64,000 nucleotides of DNA from Limnoperna fortunei. Taxonomy: Eukaryota > Mollusca > Bivalvia > Mytilida > Modiolidae. A program made the position numbers and the translations under genes. The stretch covers positions 40,813,222 through 40,877,221 of the forward strand of contig OX104117.1 of the NCBI GenBank assembly GCA_944474755.1. Reading direction: 5' to 3'. The notes under the pieces were generated by a model. It did not search any database and had not been told where the DNA came from. It saw only the letters and a program-made list of their open reading frames with translations. Of the stretch, positions 12,760 through 25,807 are shown piece by piece (within the stretch, counting starts at the first letter, position 1; every line of letters starts with the position of its first letter).

Positions 12760-15700
12760 TAAAGAAGATGTTTTTGTTCAACAAATTAAATAAAATTTTT
12801 CCTGGTCTTAGATTTATGTTAGTCGAAACAAATTCTAAAATTTTGTTGAATTCCTTTCAGCAGTTTTCAAGAAATGCATGAAAACATACAAAGACCTCAC
12901 ATGCGCGTTATCATGAAAAATTAGCTTGGTGATCAAGAAATGCATTATTCCTTAATTTTTTAATTTCTTAGTTGCAGATGTAAATAGCAAGCTTGGCAAT
13001 ATACATCCAACACAAATGGACTTATTTCACACAAAGAAAGGCACTAATTACATAATTTTATCATAAATTTTGCATCTTTTTTGGTTAATTTCACATCCCC
13101 CCCCCCTTTTTACAAAGTGAGATACTGAGTACCTTCAAACTGTTGGGATAAGACTTTTATCTCTTGAAATACATTTCAATTAAGAAAAATAGTATGAAAC
13201 TGTCCTAATTATGCACCTAGTACATCCTGAGAAAGTTTTTGAGTTCAAATTTAAATTTATTGATATTCAGTTGTACTATACTTTGGAGGTGTACATTAAT
13301 AGTTTCTAAACTGAGACTAAAATTTTATGAATTTCATTAAATGCGTTCACTATTCCATTAAGCTTAATAGTTAAATGAACATTCCTTACTAAAAAAAAAA
13401 CCACTAAAGTTCAAACTGGCATACAAAGAAACAAAATTATATCTTGCTTTGGTATGAAATTGCAAAAATTGGCCAATTTCCCATTACTGCTCATGTTTAA
13501 GGAATTTTTGACAGAAGTACTATCATCTCAAGGCCCAATTATCTTAACAAGTACAATTATTGCATATGGTTACTAGTTTACTAACAAATTTACCCTTAGC
13601 AAGCATCAGATTAGAAAATAAATAATTTTAGTATTAACCCATGCCAGCAATGTAACCGACTTAAGCCGCAGGTGTAAAATTGACAAATTCATCTTAAATA
13701 CACTATTTTTCTGCATACTAGAATGTCTACCAGTTCTAGTTTTATACATTTTGACCCTTTCATTACATCCAAAACCTAAAACAGGAGTTTATTAAAATTA
13801 AAGCACATTCTACTAAGCGCGGACCACTGAAGACCCCATAATTTCATACAATATTACATAATACCATATTTAGGCTGAAATTTGACCCCACTATAGGTTT
13901 TGGCTTTGATAAGCAATTAAAATGATAGTCTTTGTGATTTACCTTCAATTAGTACCATTTTTATTAAAAGAAATAGAAGTTGATATACCTGTCTATGGCC
14001 TCTTCATAAAGAAGATGTTTTTGTTCAACAAATTAAATAAAATTTTTCCTGGTCTTAGATTTATGTTAGTCGAAACAAATTCTAAAATTTTGTTGAATTC
14101 CTTTCAGCGGTTTTCAAGAAATGCATGAAAACATACAAAGACCTCACATGCGCGTTATCATGAAAAATTAGCTTGGTGATCAAGAAATGCATTATTCCTT
14201 AATTTTTTAATTTCTTAGTTGCAGATGTAAATAGCAAGCTTGGCAATATACATCCAACACAAATGGACTTATTTCACACAAAGAAAGGCACTAATTACAT
14301 AATTTTAAAATAAATTTTGCATCTTTTTTGGTTAATTTCACATCCCCCCCCTTTTTACAAAGTGAGATACTGAGTACCTTCAAACTGTTGGGATAAGACT
14401 TTTATCTCTTGAAATACATTTCAATTAAGAAAAATAGTATGCAACTGTCCTAATTATGCACCTAGTACATCCTGAGAAAGTTTTTGAGTTCAAATTTAAA
14501 TTTATTGATATTCAGTTGTACTATACTTTGGAGGTGTACATTAATAGTTTCTAAACTGAGACTAAAATTTTATGAATTTCATTAAATGCGTTCACTATTC
14601 CATTAAGCTTAATAGTTAAATGAACATTCCTTACTAAAAAAAAACCCACTAAAGTTCAAACTGGCATACAAAGAAACAAAATTATATCTTGCTTTGGTAT
14701 GAAATTGCAAAAATTGGCCAATTTCCCATTACTGCTCATGTTTAAGGAATTTTTGACAGAAGTACCATCATCTCAAGGCCCAATTATCTTAACAAGTACA
14801 ATTATTGCATATGGTTACTAGTTTACTAACAAATTTACCCTTAGCAAGCATCAGATTAGAAAATAAATAATTTTAGTATTAACCCATGCCAGCAATGTAA
14901 CCGACTTAAGCCGCAGGTGTAAAATTGACAAATTCATCTTAAATACACTATTTTTCTGCATACTAGAATGTCTACCAGTTCTAGTTTTATACATTTTGAC
15001 CCTTTCATTACATCCAAAACCTAAAACAGGAGTTTATTAAAATTAAAGCACATTCTACTAAGCGCGGACCACTGAAGACCCCATAATTTCATACAATATT
15101 ACATAATACCATATTTAGGCTGAAATTTGACCCCACTATAGGTTTTGGCTTTGATAAGCAATTAAAATGATAGTCTTTGTGATTTACCTTCAATTAGTAC
15201 CATTTTTATTAAAAGAAATAGAAGTTGATATACCTGTCTATGGCCTCTTCATAAAGAAGATGTTTTTGTTCAACAAATTAAATAAAATTTTTCCTGGTCT
15301 TAGATTTATGTTAGTCGAAACAAATTCTAAAATTTTGTTGAATTCCTTTCAGCGGTTTTCAAGAAATGCATGAAAACATACAAAGACCTCACATGCGCGT
15401 TATCATGAAAAATTAGCTTGGTGATCAAGAAATGCATTATTCCTTAATTTTTTAATTTCTTAGTTGCAGATGTAAATAGCAAGCTTGGCAATATACATCC
15501 AACACAAATAGACTTATTTCACACAAAGAAAGGCACTAATTACATAATTTTATCATAAATTTTGCATCTTTTTTGGTTAATTTCACATCCCCCCCCTTTT
15601 TACAAAGTGAGATACTGAGTACCTTCAAACTGTTGGGATAAGACTTTTATCTCTTGAAATACATTTCAATTAAGAAAAATAGTATGAAACTGTCCTAATT

Positions 15701-18700
15701 ATGCACCTAGTACATCCTGAGAAAGTTTTTGAGTTCAAATTTAAATTTATTGATATTCAGTTGTACTATACTTTGGAGGTGTACATTAATAGTTTCTAAA
15801 CTGAGACTAAAATTTTATGAATTTCATTAAATGCGTTCACTATTCCATTAAGCTTAATAGTTAAATGAACATTCCTTACTAAAAAAAAACCCACTAAAGT
15901 TCAAACTGGCATACAAAGAAACAAAATTATATCTTGCTTTGGTATGAAATTGCAAAAATTGGCCAATTTCCCATTACTGCTCATGTTTAAGGAATTTTTG
16001 ACAGAAGTACCATCATCTCAAGGCCCAATTATCTTAACAAGTACAATTATTGCATATGGTTACTAGTTTACTAACAAATTTACCCTTAGCAAGCATCAGA
16101 TTAGAAAATAAATAATTTTAGTATTAACCCATGCCAGCAATGTAACCGACTTAAGCCGCAGGTGTAAAATTGACAAATTCATCTTAAATACACTATTTTT
16201 CTGCATACTAGAATGTCTACCAGTTCTAGTTTTATACATTTTGACCCTTTCATTACATCCAAAACCTAAAACAGGAGTTTATTAAAATTAAAGCACATTC
16301 TACTAAGCGCGGACCACTGAAGACCCCATAATTTCATACAATATTACATAATACCATATTTAGGCTGAAATTTGACCCCACTATAGGTTTTGGCTTTGAT
16401 AAGCAATTAAAATGATAGTCTTTGTGATTTACCTTCAATTAGTACCATTTTTATTAAAAGAAATAGAAGTTGATATACCTGTCTATGGCCTCTTCATAAA
16501 GAAGATGTTTTTGTTCAACAAATTAAATAAAATTTTTCCTGGTCTTAGATTTATGTTAGTCGAAACAAATTCTAAAATTTTGTTGAATTCCTTTCAGCGG
16601 TTTTCAAGAAATGCATGAAAACATACAAAGACCTCACATGCGCGTTATCATGAAAAATTAGCTTGGTGATCAAGAAATGCATTATTCCTTAATTTTTTAA
16701 TTTCTTAGTTGCAGATGTAAATAGCAAGCTTGGCAATATACATCCAACACAAATGGACTTATTTCACACAAAGAAAGGCACTAATTACATAATTTTATCA
16801 TAAATTTTGCATCTTTTTTGGTTAATTTCACATCCCCCCCCTTTTTACAAAGTGAGATACTGAGTACCTTCAAACTGTTGGGATAAGACTTTTATCTCTT
16901 GAAATACATTTCAATTAAGAAAAATAGTATGAAACTGTCCTAATTATGCACCTAGTACATCCTGAGAAAGTTTTTGAGTTCAAATTTAAATTTATTGATA
17001 TTCAGTTGTACTATACTTTGGAGGTGTACATTAATAGTTTCTAAACTGAGACTAAAATTTTATGAATTTCATTAAATGCGTTCACTATTCCATTAAGCTT
17101 AATAGTTAAATGAACATTCCTTACTAAAAAAAAACCCACTAAAGTTCAAACTGGCATACAAAGAAACAAAATTATATCTTGCTTTGGTATGAAATTGCAA
17201 AAATTGGCCAATTTCCCATTACTGCTCATGTTTAAGGAATTTTTGACAGAAGTACCATCATCTCAAGGCCCAATTATCTTAACAAGTACAATTATTGCAT
17301 ATGGTTACTAGTTTACTAACAAATTTACCCTTAGCAAGCATCAGATTAGAAAATAAATAATTTTAGTATTAACCCATGCCAGCAATGTAACCGACTTAAG
17401 CCGCAGGTGTAAAATTGACAAATTCATCTTAAATACACTATTTTTCTGCATACTAGAATGTCTACCAGTTCTAGTTTTATACATTTTGACCCTTTCATTA
17501 CATCCAAAACCTAAAACAGGAGTTTATTAAAATTAAAGCACATTCTACTAAGCGCGGACCACTGAAGACCCCATAATTTCATACAATATTACATAATACC
17601 ATATTTAGGCTGAAATTTGACCCCACTATAGGTTTTGGCTTTGATAAGCAATTAAAATGATAGTCTTTGTGATTTACCTTCAATTAGTACCATTTTTATT
17701 AAAAGAAATAGAAGTTGATATACCTGTCTATGGCCTCTTTAAAGAAGATGTTTTTGTTCAACAAATTAAATAAAATTTTTCCTGGTCTTAGATTTATGTT
17801 AGTCGAAACAAATTCTAAAATTTTGTTGAATTCCTTTCAGCGGTTTTCAAGAAATGCATGAAAACATACAAAGACCTCACATGCGCGTTATCATGAAAAA
17901 TTAGCTTGGTGATCAAGAAATGCATTATTCCTTAATTTTTTAATTTCTTAGTTGCAGATGTAAATAGCAAGCTTGGCAATATACATCCAACACAAATGGA
18001 CTTATTTCACACAAAGAAAGGCACTAATTACATAATTTTATCATAAATTTTGCATCTTTTTTGGTTAATTTCACATCCCCCCCCCCTTTTTACAAAGTGA
18101 GATACTGAGTACCTTCAAACTGTTGGGATAAGACTTTTATCTCTTGAAATACATTTCAATTAAGAAAAATAGTATGAAACTGTCCTAATTATGCACCTAG
18201 TACATCCTGAGAAAGTTTTTGAGTTCAAATTTAAATTTATTGATATTCAGTTGTACTATACTTTGGAGGTGTACATTAATAGTTTCTAAACTGAGACTAA
18301 AATTTTATGAATTTCATTAAATGCGTTCACTATTCCATTAAGCTTAATAGTTAAATGAACATTCCTTACTAAAAAAAAACCCACTAAAGTTCAAACTGGC
18401 ATACAAAGAAACAAAATTATATCTTGCTTTGGTATGAAATTGCAAAAATTGGCCAATTTCCCATTACTGCTCATGTTTAAGGAATTTTTGACAGAAGTAC
18501 CATCATCTCAAGGCCCAATTATCTTAACAAGTACAATTATTGCATATGGTTACTAGTTTACTAACAAATTTACCCTTAGCAAGCATCAGATTAGAAAATA
18601 AATAATTTTAGTATTAACCCATGCCAGCAATGTAACCGACTTAAGCCGCAGGTGTAAAATTGACAAATTCATCTTAAATACACTATTTTTCTGCATACTA

Positions 18701-21170
18701 GAATGTCTACCAGTTCTAGTTTTATACATTTTGACCCTTTCATTACATCCAAAACCTAAAACAGGAGTTTATTAAAATTAAAGCACATTCTACTAAGCGC
18801 GGACCACTGAAGACCCCATAATTTCATACAATATTACATAATACCATATTTAGGCTGAAATTTGACCCCACTATAGGTTTTGGCTTTGATAAGCAATTAA
18901 AATGATAGTCTTTGTGATTTACCTTCAATTAGTACCATTTTTATTAAAAGAAATAGAAGTTGATATACCTGTCTATGGCCTCTTCATAAAGAAGATGTTT
19001 TTGTTCAACAAATTAAATAAAATTTTTCCTGGTCTTAGATTTATGTTAGTCGAAACAAATTCTAAAATTTTGTTGAATTCCTTTCAGCGGTTTTCAAGAA
19101 ATGCATGAAAACATACAAAGACCTCACATGCGCGTTATCATGAAAAATTAGCTTGGTGATCAAGAAATGCATTATTCCTTAATTTTTTAATTTCTTAGTT
19201 GCAGATGTAAATAGCAAGCTTGGCAATATACATCCAACACAAATGGACTTATTTCACACAAAGAAAGGCACTAATTACATAATTTTATCATAAATTTTGC
19301 ATCTTTTTTGGTTAATTTCACATCCCCCCCCCCTTTTTACAAAGTGAGATACTGAGTACCTTCAAACTGTTGGGATAAGACTTTTATCTCTTGAAATACA
19401 TTTCAATTAAGAAAAATAGTATGAAACTGTCCTAATTATGCACCTAGTACATCCTGAGAAAGTTTTTGAGTTCAAATTTAAATTTATTGATATTCAGTTG
19501 TACTATACTTTGGAGGTGTACATTAATAGTTTCTAAACTGAGACTAAAATTTTATGAATTTCATTAAATGCGTTCACTATTCCATTAAGCTTAATAGTTA
19601 AATGAACATTCCTTACTAAAAAAAAACCCACTAAAGTTCAAACTGGCATACAAAGAAACAAAATTATATCTTGCTTTGGTATGAAATTGCAAAAATTGGC
19701 CAATTTCCCATTACTGCTCATGTTTAAGGAATTTTTGACAGAAGTACCATCATCTCAAGGCCCAATTATCTTAACAAGTACAATTATTGCATATGGTTAC
19801 TAGTTTACTAACAAATTTACCCTTAGCAAGCATCAGATTAGAAAATAAATAATTTTAGTATTAACCCATGCCAGCAATGTAACCGACTTAAGCCGCAGGT
19901 GTAAAATTGACAAATTCATCTTAAATACACTATTTTTCTGCATACTAGAATGTCTACCAGTTCTAGTTTTATACATTTTGACCCTTTCATTACATCCAAA
20001 ACCTAAAACAGGAGTTTATTAAAATTAAAGCACATTCTACTAAGCGCGGACCACTGAAGACCCCATAATTTCATACAATATTACATAATACCATATTTAG
20101 GCTGAAATTTGACCCCACTATAGGTTTTGGCTTTGATAAGCAATTAAAATGATAGTCTTTGTGATTTACCTTCAATTAGTACCATTTTTATTAAAAGAAA
20201 TAGAAGTTGATATACCTGTCTATGGCCTCTTCAAAGAAGATGTTTTTGTTCAACAAATTAAATAAAATTTTTCCTGGTCTTAGATTTATGTTAGTCGAAA
20301 CAAATTCTAAAATTTTGTTGAATTCCTTTCAGCGGTTTTCAAGAAATGCATGAAAACATACAAAGACCTCACATGCGCGTTATCATGAAAAATTAGCTTG
20401 GTGATCAAGAAATGCATTATTCCTTAATTTTTTAATTTCTTAGTTGCAGATGTAAATAGCAAGCTTGGCAATATACATCCAACACAAATGGACTTATTTC
20501 ACACAAAGAAAGGCACTAATTACATAATTTTATCATAAATTTTGCATCTTTTTTGGTTAATTTCACATCCCCCCCCCCTTTTTACAAAGTGAGATACTGA
20601 GTACCTTCAAACTGTTGGGATAAGACTTTTATCTCTTGAAATACATTTCAATTAAGAAAAATAGTATGAAACTGTCCTAATTATGCACCTAGTACATCCT
20701 GAGAAAGTTTTTGAGTTCAAATTTAAATTTATTGATATTCAGTTGTACTATACTTTGGAGGTGTACATTAATAGTTTCTAAACTGAGACTAAAATTTTAT
20801 GAATTTCATTAAATGCGTTCACTATTCCATTAAGCTTAATAGTTAAATGAACATTCCTTACTAAAAAAAAACCCACTAAAGTTCAAACTGGCATACAAAG
20901 AAACAAAATTATATCTTGCTTTGGTATGAAATTGCAAAAATTGGCCAATTTCCCATTACTGCTCATGATCATGTTTAAGGAATTTTTGACAGAAGTACCA
21001 TCATCTCAAGGCCCAATTATCTTAACAAGTACAATTATTGCATATGGTTACTAGTTTACTAACAAATTTACCCTTAGCAAGCATCAGATTAGAAAATAAA
21101 TAATAATAAATAATAATAAATAAATAATTTTAGTATTAACCCATGCCAGCAATGTAACCGACTTAAGCCG

Positions 21171-21668
21171 CAGTGTGATATTAACCAGTTGTGGTTATTT
21201 CGATTTATGGCGTACTGCTACTCTTTGCTTACCCCAAGGCTTGCATATGAATATTTATGGAATTGCACTGCAAATCTTCAGGGAAAATTTGGAAACAACA
21301 TCCCAAATGACAACTTAGTGGAACTGTTGGTTCAGTCAGTGAAGAAGAAAATATATGCCCAAGGAGCCAATGCAACATATCAGAGTGCTAGAAATTCCGC
21401 ATTGAGCTTACAGATTCAAGAGGAAATTCTTGAAAATATGCAGTCAGAAATATTTCAGAAGGCATCTGGAACAAAACGACCTGAACCATCAAATGATGTA
21501 TTAGCAATGGTGCCTGAACTACAATCAGGAAAAATATTTGACTACATTCCAGGGCGTGAATTTGTAGCATTTCCTGGATTTATTGATATTTTTGCAAGAG
21601 TAAATGTTATGGCTTTACACAAGTGGATAACAGACAATAAGGAACGTCTTTCATATGAAACCATTTAG
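21171..21668 (+). pseudogene. DUF6589-like protein, C-terminal fragment
   Basis: An open frame starts just inside the end of the satellite array (CAG TGT GAT ATT AAC CAG) and runs to TAG at 21666-21668. The segments LLTPRLAYEYLW and GNNIPNDNLVELL, followed by an AQGAN motif, resemble the C-terminal part of DUF6589 proteins (typically L-P-R, LLW, G-NIP-D---EHLN, LG-N). Those proteins are several hundred residues long and multicopy in invertebrate genomes. Only about 165 residues remain and no natural ATG lies at the left end. This is either a last exon whose upstream exons were displaced by the array or a truncated relic. AATAAA at about 21885 gives a plausible 3' end. Family assignment is from memory of the motif pattern. 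Confidence 0.45.
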
Positions 21669-21930
21669 CAACCTAAATTCATCGTTAATATGTGATATTT
21701 ACAACAGTACTACAAGACTCATTGTTACTCTTTTTTGTGCAGATTTAAAAAATTATTCACAAGATGTTTTAATCTTCTTGAAAGTTTAATTAAATTCATA
21801 TCTAACAATTTTGAAAATACATGTATATATTTTGTCTTTTTGTAGTGTACTGTGTATGATATAAACTTGTGTGTTAAAGTATGCAATAAAAAAACTGAGT
21901 ATCGAGTTAGTTCATCATATAGGTTTTGAT
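21669..21930 (+). other. Probable 3' UTR of the DUF6589-like fragment
   Basis: AT-rich tail after the TAG stop, with an AATAAA signal near 21885 (GCAATAAAAAAAC). No other gene is seen. Confidence 0.4.
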
Positions 21931-21934
21931 TTAC

Positions 21935-22165
21935 CTAGTGAAGGCCTTCAGTAGCCATATGGTTAAGGTAGCTGACTGATTATTGATCTCTGGTTTGCAA
22001 ACATGGAATTTGCATGTTCAAGCCTTACTGCAGCTACTTCAACATGGCATTTAGTTATCTATAATTGATTGGTCAGAGGTTTTCGCTGTGCACTACCCAA
22101 TAAAGACTTGACAACAAAATAAAGCTGAAACAATTGCTGAAAGTGATGTTGAACAAAACATTTGC
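21935..22165 (+). mobile_element. Diverged tRNA-derived SINE
   Basis: A tRNA-like head (CCATATGGTTAAGGTAGCTGACT ... GTTCAAGCCTTACTGC, a decayed B box) is followed by the family body (GTCAGAGGTTTTCGC ... CCCAATAAAGACTTGACA ... GCTGAAACAATTGCTGAAAGTGATGTTGAACAAA). It lies between the two convergent genes. An old copy. Confidence 0.6.
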
Positions 22166-22355
22166 GGGTCACAATGATAAACGTGTTTTAATATTTATAT
22201 TCCCTGCATAACAAAAAGTTATTTTTGGAGATTGCCATTATTGTATATTTAAGACAGATGATATTTTACAATTTATTTTCAGTTATGATAAATATATATA
22301 TTTTTCAAATAAGGAAACATTTTTATGTATAACAGTCATAGCATCAAATTTATTT

Positions 22356-24591
22356 CTAATCTGATTCTGTGTCACTATAAACAGCTAGATCATACATTTC
22401 AGCATCCCCAAATACTTCACTTATAATTTTAGAAATTTGTACACCAAGTTCATATGACCACACTGGACAATACTTCATGACATCATCGGCAGAAAAAATC
22501 TTGTCACAATTAGCTATGATCTGGGATATTGCTCCATCTGTCAATCCGTGAATAATCTCAGCCTGTATCAATTGCTCGCCATCTGAAATGAGACTTCTTA
22601 AAGTTAACAGTCTTTGTCTCAATAATGTCTGTTCCATTTGTGTAACCTCCCTTGTCATTCCTTCTTCAGCTGAATCGTCACTTTCAAATGTTTTGGAAAT
22701 ATGACTGTTTGGACATGTTTCATCCTCACATTTACAACTAATTTCACAAATATCACAACAATTGTGTAAAGGTGAAATGTCTGTCTTCTTCAGTAAATAT
22801 GAATTGCATAAAGTTAATCTTCGACAAACTGTTGTGTCCTTTGCAAGTTGTACTAGGTCAGACTCTACATTTTTTAGATGCCCCTTGTGAGCTTTGTAGA
22901 GTATCAGCTCATGTGAGAACTGTCCATCCCTGCCACAACGACCCATTTGCTGTACAAAAGTGTCCATCTCTCGGGGTAGTCCGTAGTGAACAACATTGTA
23001 TAAAGCACTAAAATTTACTCCCATTCCAGCAGAATTGGTACACACAAGTAGTCTAATTGTACCACTAACTTCACTCATGTCATTCCTGATAAATTCCTTG
23101 ATTTTTTCATTGGTTTTACTGTGAAACATGTTTATGAATTTACACTCATTGCCAAAATGTTTGACAAAAAATGAATATATTCTTGAGGTGTTGACAATTG
23201 TCTCGCAAAAAATTACATGTCGAGGCATTTTCTCTTTTAATGACTTCAGAGAATGTACTAGCCAGCTAAATATGATGTCCAAGTTGTCATTGTTTGGAAT
23301 GCACACGCTAGTAATTTTGATATTTGCTCTGTCTGGTGAGTCGGTTATTATCTTGCTGGAAATTCTAAAACACAGGCTTTTCATAATTCTGCGTCGTTGT
23401 GAAGGTCCCGATGTTGCTGTTAGTGCAATCATTTGTGCTGCTGGACATAGCGATCTTAGCTCTCCAATTTTTCCAAACCATTCTCTAAAAGGTTCTTCTT
23501 TATTTGACTGCTCTCCCCTACAATGGATTTAAAAATCGCAATTACAATATCCCTTAAACTGATTATCAACTAATTATGAATGCAGAACTAGTATAAAAAG
23601 GACAGGATCACTGACATTATAATTTCTCACTAAAGAGACAGCCTGGTACCTATTTTTACCCGATTGATATATCCCCATCCCCCATCCCCATATTGCCGGT
23701 GAGATCAGAATTTCACGATCCGAAAAAATATTGTGACGTAGGCTGTTGGTTCACAATAGAAATAATACAATATTTGCTTATGTTTTCTTTCTTTTCTCCA
23801 CCTCTTTAAGTATCAACATGAAAACGGCATATCTGAGCTTCCACAATAAATTTATGCCATTGTATGATTTCATTTAATGTACCCCCCCCCCCCCCAATAA
23901 TCTGATGACTGTGTCCTCATGTACACGTACATTATCTAGGCTTCCAAGACTTGTGGGTTGTGGGATATGTTTATATAGATTATTATATACTAATATATCT
24001 ATCATATAAATATACATTAATATATTTACTTTAAATAAAACTACAGTGTAAGTTGATTGATGCTATTACAGATACTTCATGTTAGGAACCATTTGAATGA
24101 GTGCATGTGTGCTTGAATCAATTTTTTTATATACAGACATCGACTTACCATAACAAGACTGTATGTGCTTCGTCCACGACGATGTATCTCAGTTTATCTT
24201 GGTAACATGGCGATTTCCACACTTCTCGCCATTTTGAGTTCCCTAAAACGGATTCTGGACTTCCAAATACAAAGTCGAACTGGGCGTTTTCAATAGCTTC
24301 ATTTTCCGCTTGGTCTTTCCCAATATACGTAGCCTTTAAGTCGATGTTTTGGAGTTTTCTGCATTGTTCTGTCATTATGTTCACCAACGGGGCTATAACA
24401 ATGGTGATTGCGCCAGGCTCAATTACCGGAATACATTCGTAGGTCAAAGATTTTCCACTACCCGTTCTTGTCCCTACGAAAACATCTTTTCCCTGCGTTA
24501 AAGCTTCGATCGCATCCTTCTGATTTTGGGTTAAAGAATCTATTTTGAATAATTCACATATTAGTTTTGGAAAGTCACTGGGCGCAGCCAT
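22356..24591 (-). CDS. RecQ-family ATP-dependent DNA helicase, two exons
   Basis: Exon 1 is 24149-24591 (ATG at 24591) and exon 2 is 22356-23517. The 631-bp intron has GT (GTAAGT) and AG (TTGTAG) ends, and the splice restores a TGG codon inside the helicase core. The product is 534 residues. Motifs in order are Walker A GTRTGSGKS (40-48), IAPL (motif Ia), DEAH (140-143), LTAT (180-183), VIFCET (motif IV), AGMG (motif V), QQMGRCGRD (motif VI, 337-345), and then a RecQ-type zinc-binding region with CR at 379 and CC-x2-C at 401-405. No clear RQC winged helix or HRDC domain follows, and the tail is acidic. This is a short form compared with BLM or WRN. The core motifs needed for 3'-5' unwinding are all present. 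AATAAA overlaps the stop region (22348-22353). It is convergent with the DUF6589-like fragment. Short RecQ-like genes are multicopy in many invertebrates, so it may belong to a mobile unit and not be a housekeeping RecQ gene. Confidence 0.9.
23518..24148 (-). other. Intron of the RecQ-like gene
   Basis: 631-bp intron with consensus splice ends. It contains a pure C-run at about 23881-23895 and short AT-repeats. No nested gene is seen. Confidence 0.75.
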
Positions 24592-24716
24592 TACTTCTTA
24601 CAAAACTTGCATAATACCGTTCTTTTGATTGGCTAAAAATGATGTAATTCATATGGGCGGAGTTTAAGTTTTCTGATTAATTCCGATAGATGTCGCTAGG
24701 CGGGAAATACGATTTT
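24592..24716 (-). promoter_or_regulatory. Candidate promoter of the RecQ-like gene
   Basis: The 125 bases upstream of the ATG contain ATTGG (a CCAAT box on the gene strand, about 24629) and GGGCGG (GC box, about 24654). No convincing TATA box. The motifs are seen directly; promoter activity is inferred. Confidence 0.35.
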
Positions 24717-24780
24717 ATGGCTCAGTCTGCCAAGGGTGAAGATAAGAGTATCGGATCGTAACCCTTGGCTAGCGAAGATG
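24717..24780. mobile_element. Palindromic mini-MITE, half-decayed copy
   Basis: Bases 24746-24780 are an exact reverse complement of 26059-26093, which is the best-preserved part of the 64-bp element. The left arm aligns only loosely (GCCAAGGG then diverged). Its right end, CTAGCGAAGATG, abuts the start of the repeat block at 24781. Confidence 0.65.
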
Positions 24781-25142
24781 GAAGTTCTGCAGAATCATTC
24801 AAGATAAAATCATGGTCCTAAGTTATACTTCGTCCTATTTTAGTTCACACTTTACAATGGAAACGAAAAAACGCTGCATTTCAAAACGCTGAATATTTTG
24901 AGGATACAATTGTTGATTTCAAAATATAATTTTTGGGATCTACAAAAGGAACATAAGCTCGACCAAACGCGATAAGCAGGTTTTATATGTCAGGAAAAAA
25001 CTCCTCCAAAACACGCCGACGTTTAATATAGAGTTTCTGCATTTTTGACTAAACATTGGTAACCAATGTACAAAATATGTTATAACTGAATGTTTTACTT
25101 TAGTCGCGAATTTTTACTAACATACAACATAAAACATTATAT
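24781..25142 (+). repeat. Repeat block, copy 2
   Basis: Positions 24781-24816 match 235-270, and 24817-25142 match 1074-1424, in direct orientation. The two copies enclose the array, the DUF6589-like fragment and the helicase gene. Confidence 0.8.
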
Positions 25143-25807
25143 TAACCAGATAAATTAGTTGACGATAAGAATCTTTGAAATGTTATCAAAAGATGTATAA
25201 TGTACATTCAGTTTCTAGTATTTAATATTACATAACAATCGTCCTTTTCAAGTCAAAGGGGGATAACTGAAATATGTTAGAAGACAAATTTTCTCATTTC
25301 CAGATAACAGTAGGAAAATAGCATAATTGGTACTACACTTAAGTAGCTATCCAGTCTGATAGCCTTGTGCAATTGTAACCGAAAGGGACAGACTTCAGAA
25401 TTTTCATGGTTCAAGGCTGTCATTTTTTGATCCACCGCAAATTCATTCCACTACTACTAGATTATATGGCTTTGAAACAGCAGACAACGAGGATTTATGA
25501 AATCTAGCTTGGGACGATGGAGAGAAATTCGTATTTCGTTAAATTTTCATCTACCACAGATGTGCTTTTTTTAAGGATATGTATTTTTCCTGATAATTTA
25601 CCAGCTGCTAATTCTGTCGAAACCTATCTTTGACAACAAAATTTTTTTTAAATATTACTATGTAAAAAAATTCAAAACGTTTGTAACAAAGATGTATAGT
25701 GAAATGAATGACCCAATTTATATCCTCTTACCCGTGGCATGTGGGCGTATATGTATCAGTCACATAATTTTATTTAGTTATCGAGAAGATAAGACGATAT
25801 AAAGTAT
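25143..25807. other. Intergenic, nothing recognised
   Basis: AT-rich. Only short frames and no repeats that I can place. Confidence 0.4.

Larger units (their letters stand above)
1692..21173 (+). repeat. Higher-order tandem array: 14 cores of about 1245 bp, five with a 468-bp TIR insert
   Basis: Cores begin at about 2161, 3874, 5122, 6835, 8083, 9796, 11045, 12760, 14007, 15252, 16497, 17740, 18987 and 20232. Spacing alternates between about 1713-1716 (core plus insert) and 1245-1249 (core only). The order of cores with (L) or without (S) a preceding insert is L L S L S L S L S S S S S S, so an L-S pair recurs three times with a 2961-2964 bp period. Copies differ by a few substitutions and by the length of a C-run (about 8-9 in most S cores, 11-12 in most L cores) and an A-run. 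The variant GTATGCAACTG is shared only by cores 3, 5 and 9. The core is AT-rich and has only 61-68 codon open frames, which are probably not coding. The last core stops after about 940 bp, at CCGCAG. Confidence 0.97.
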
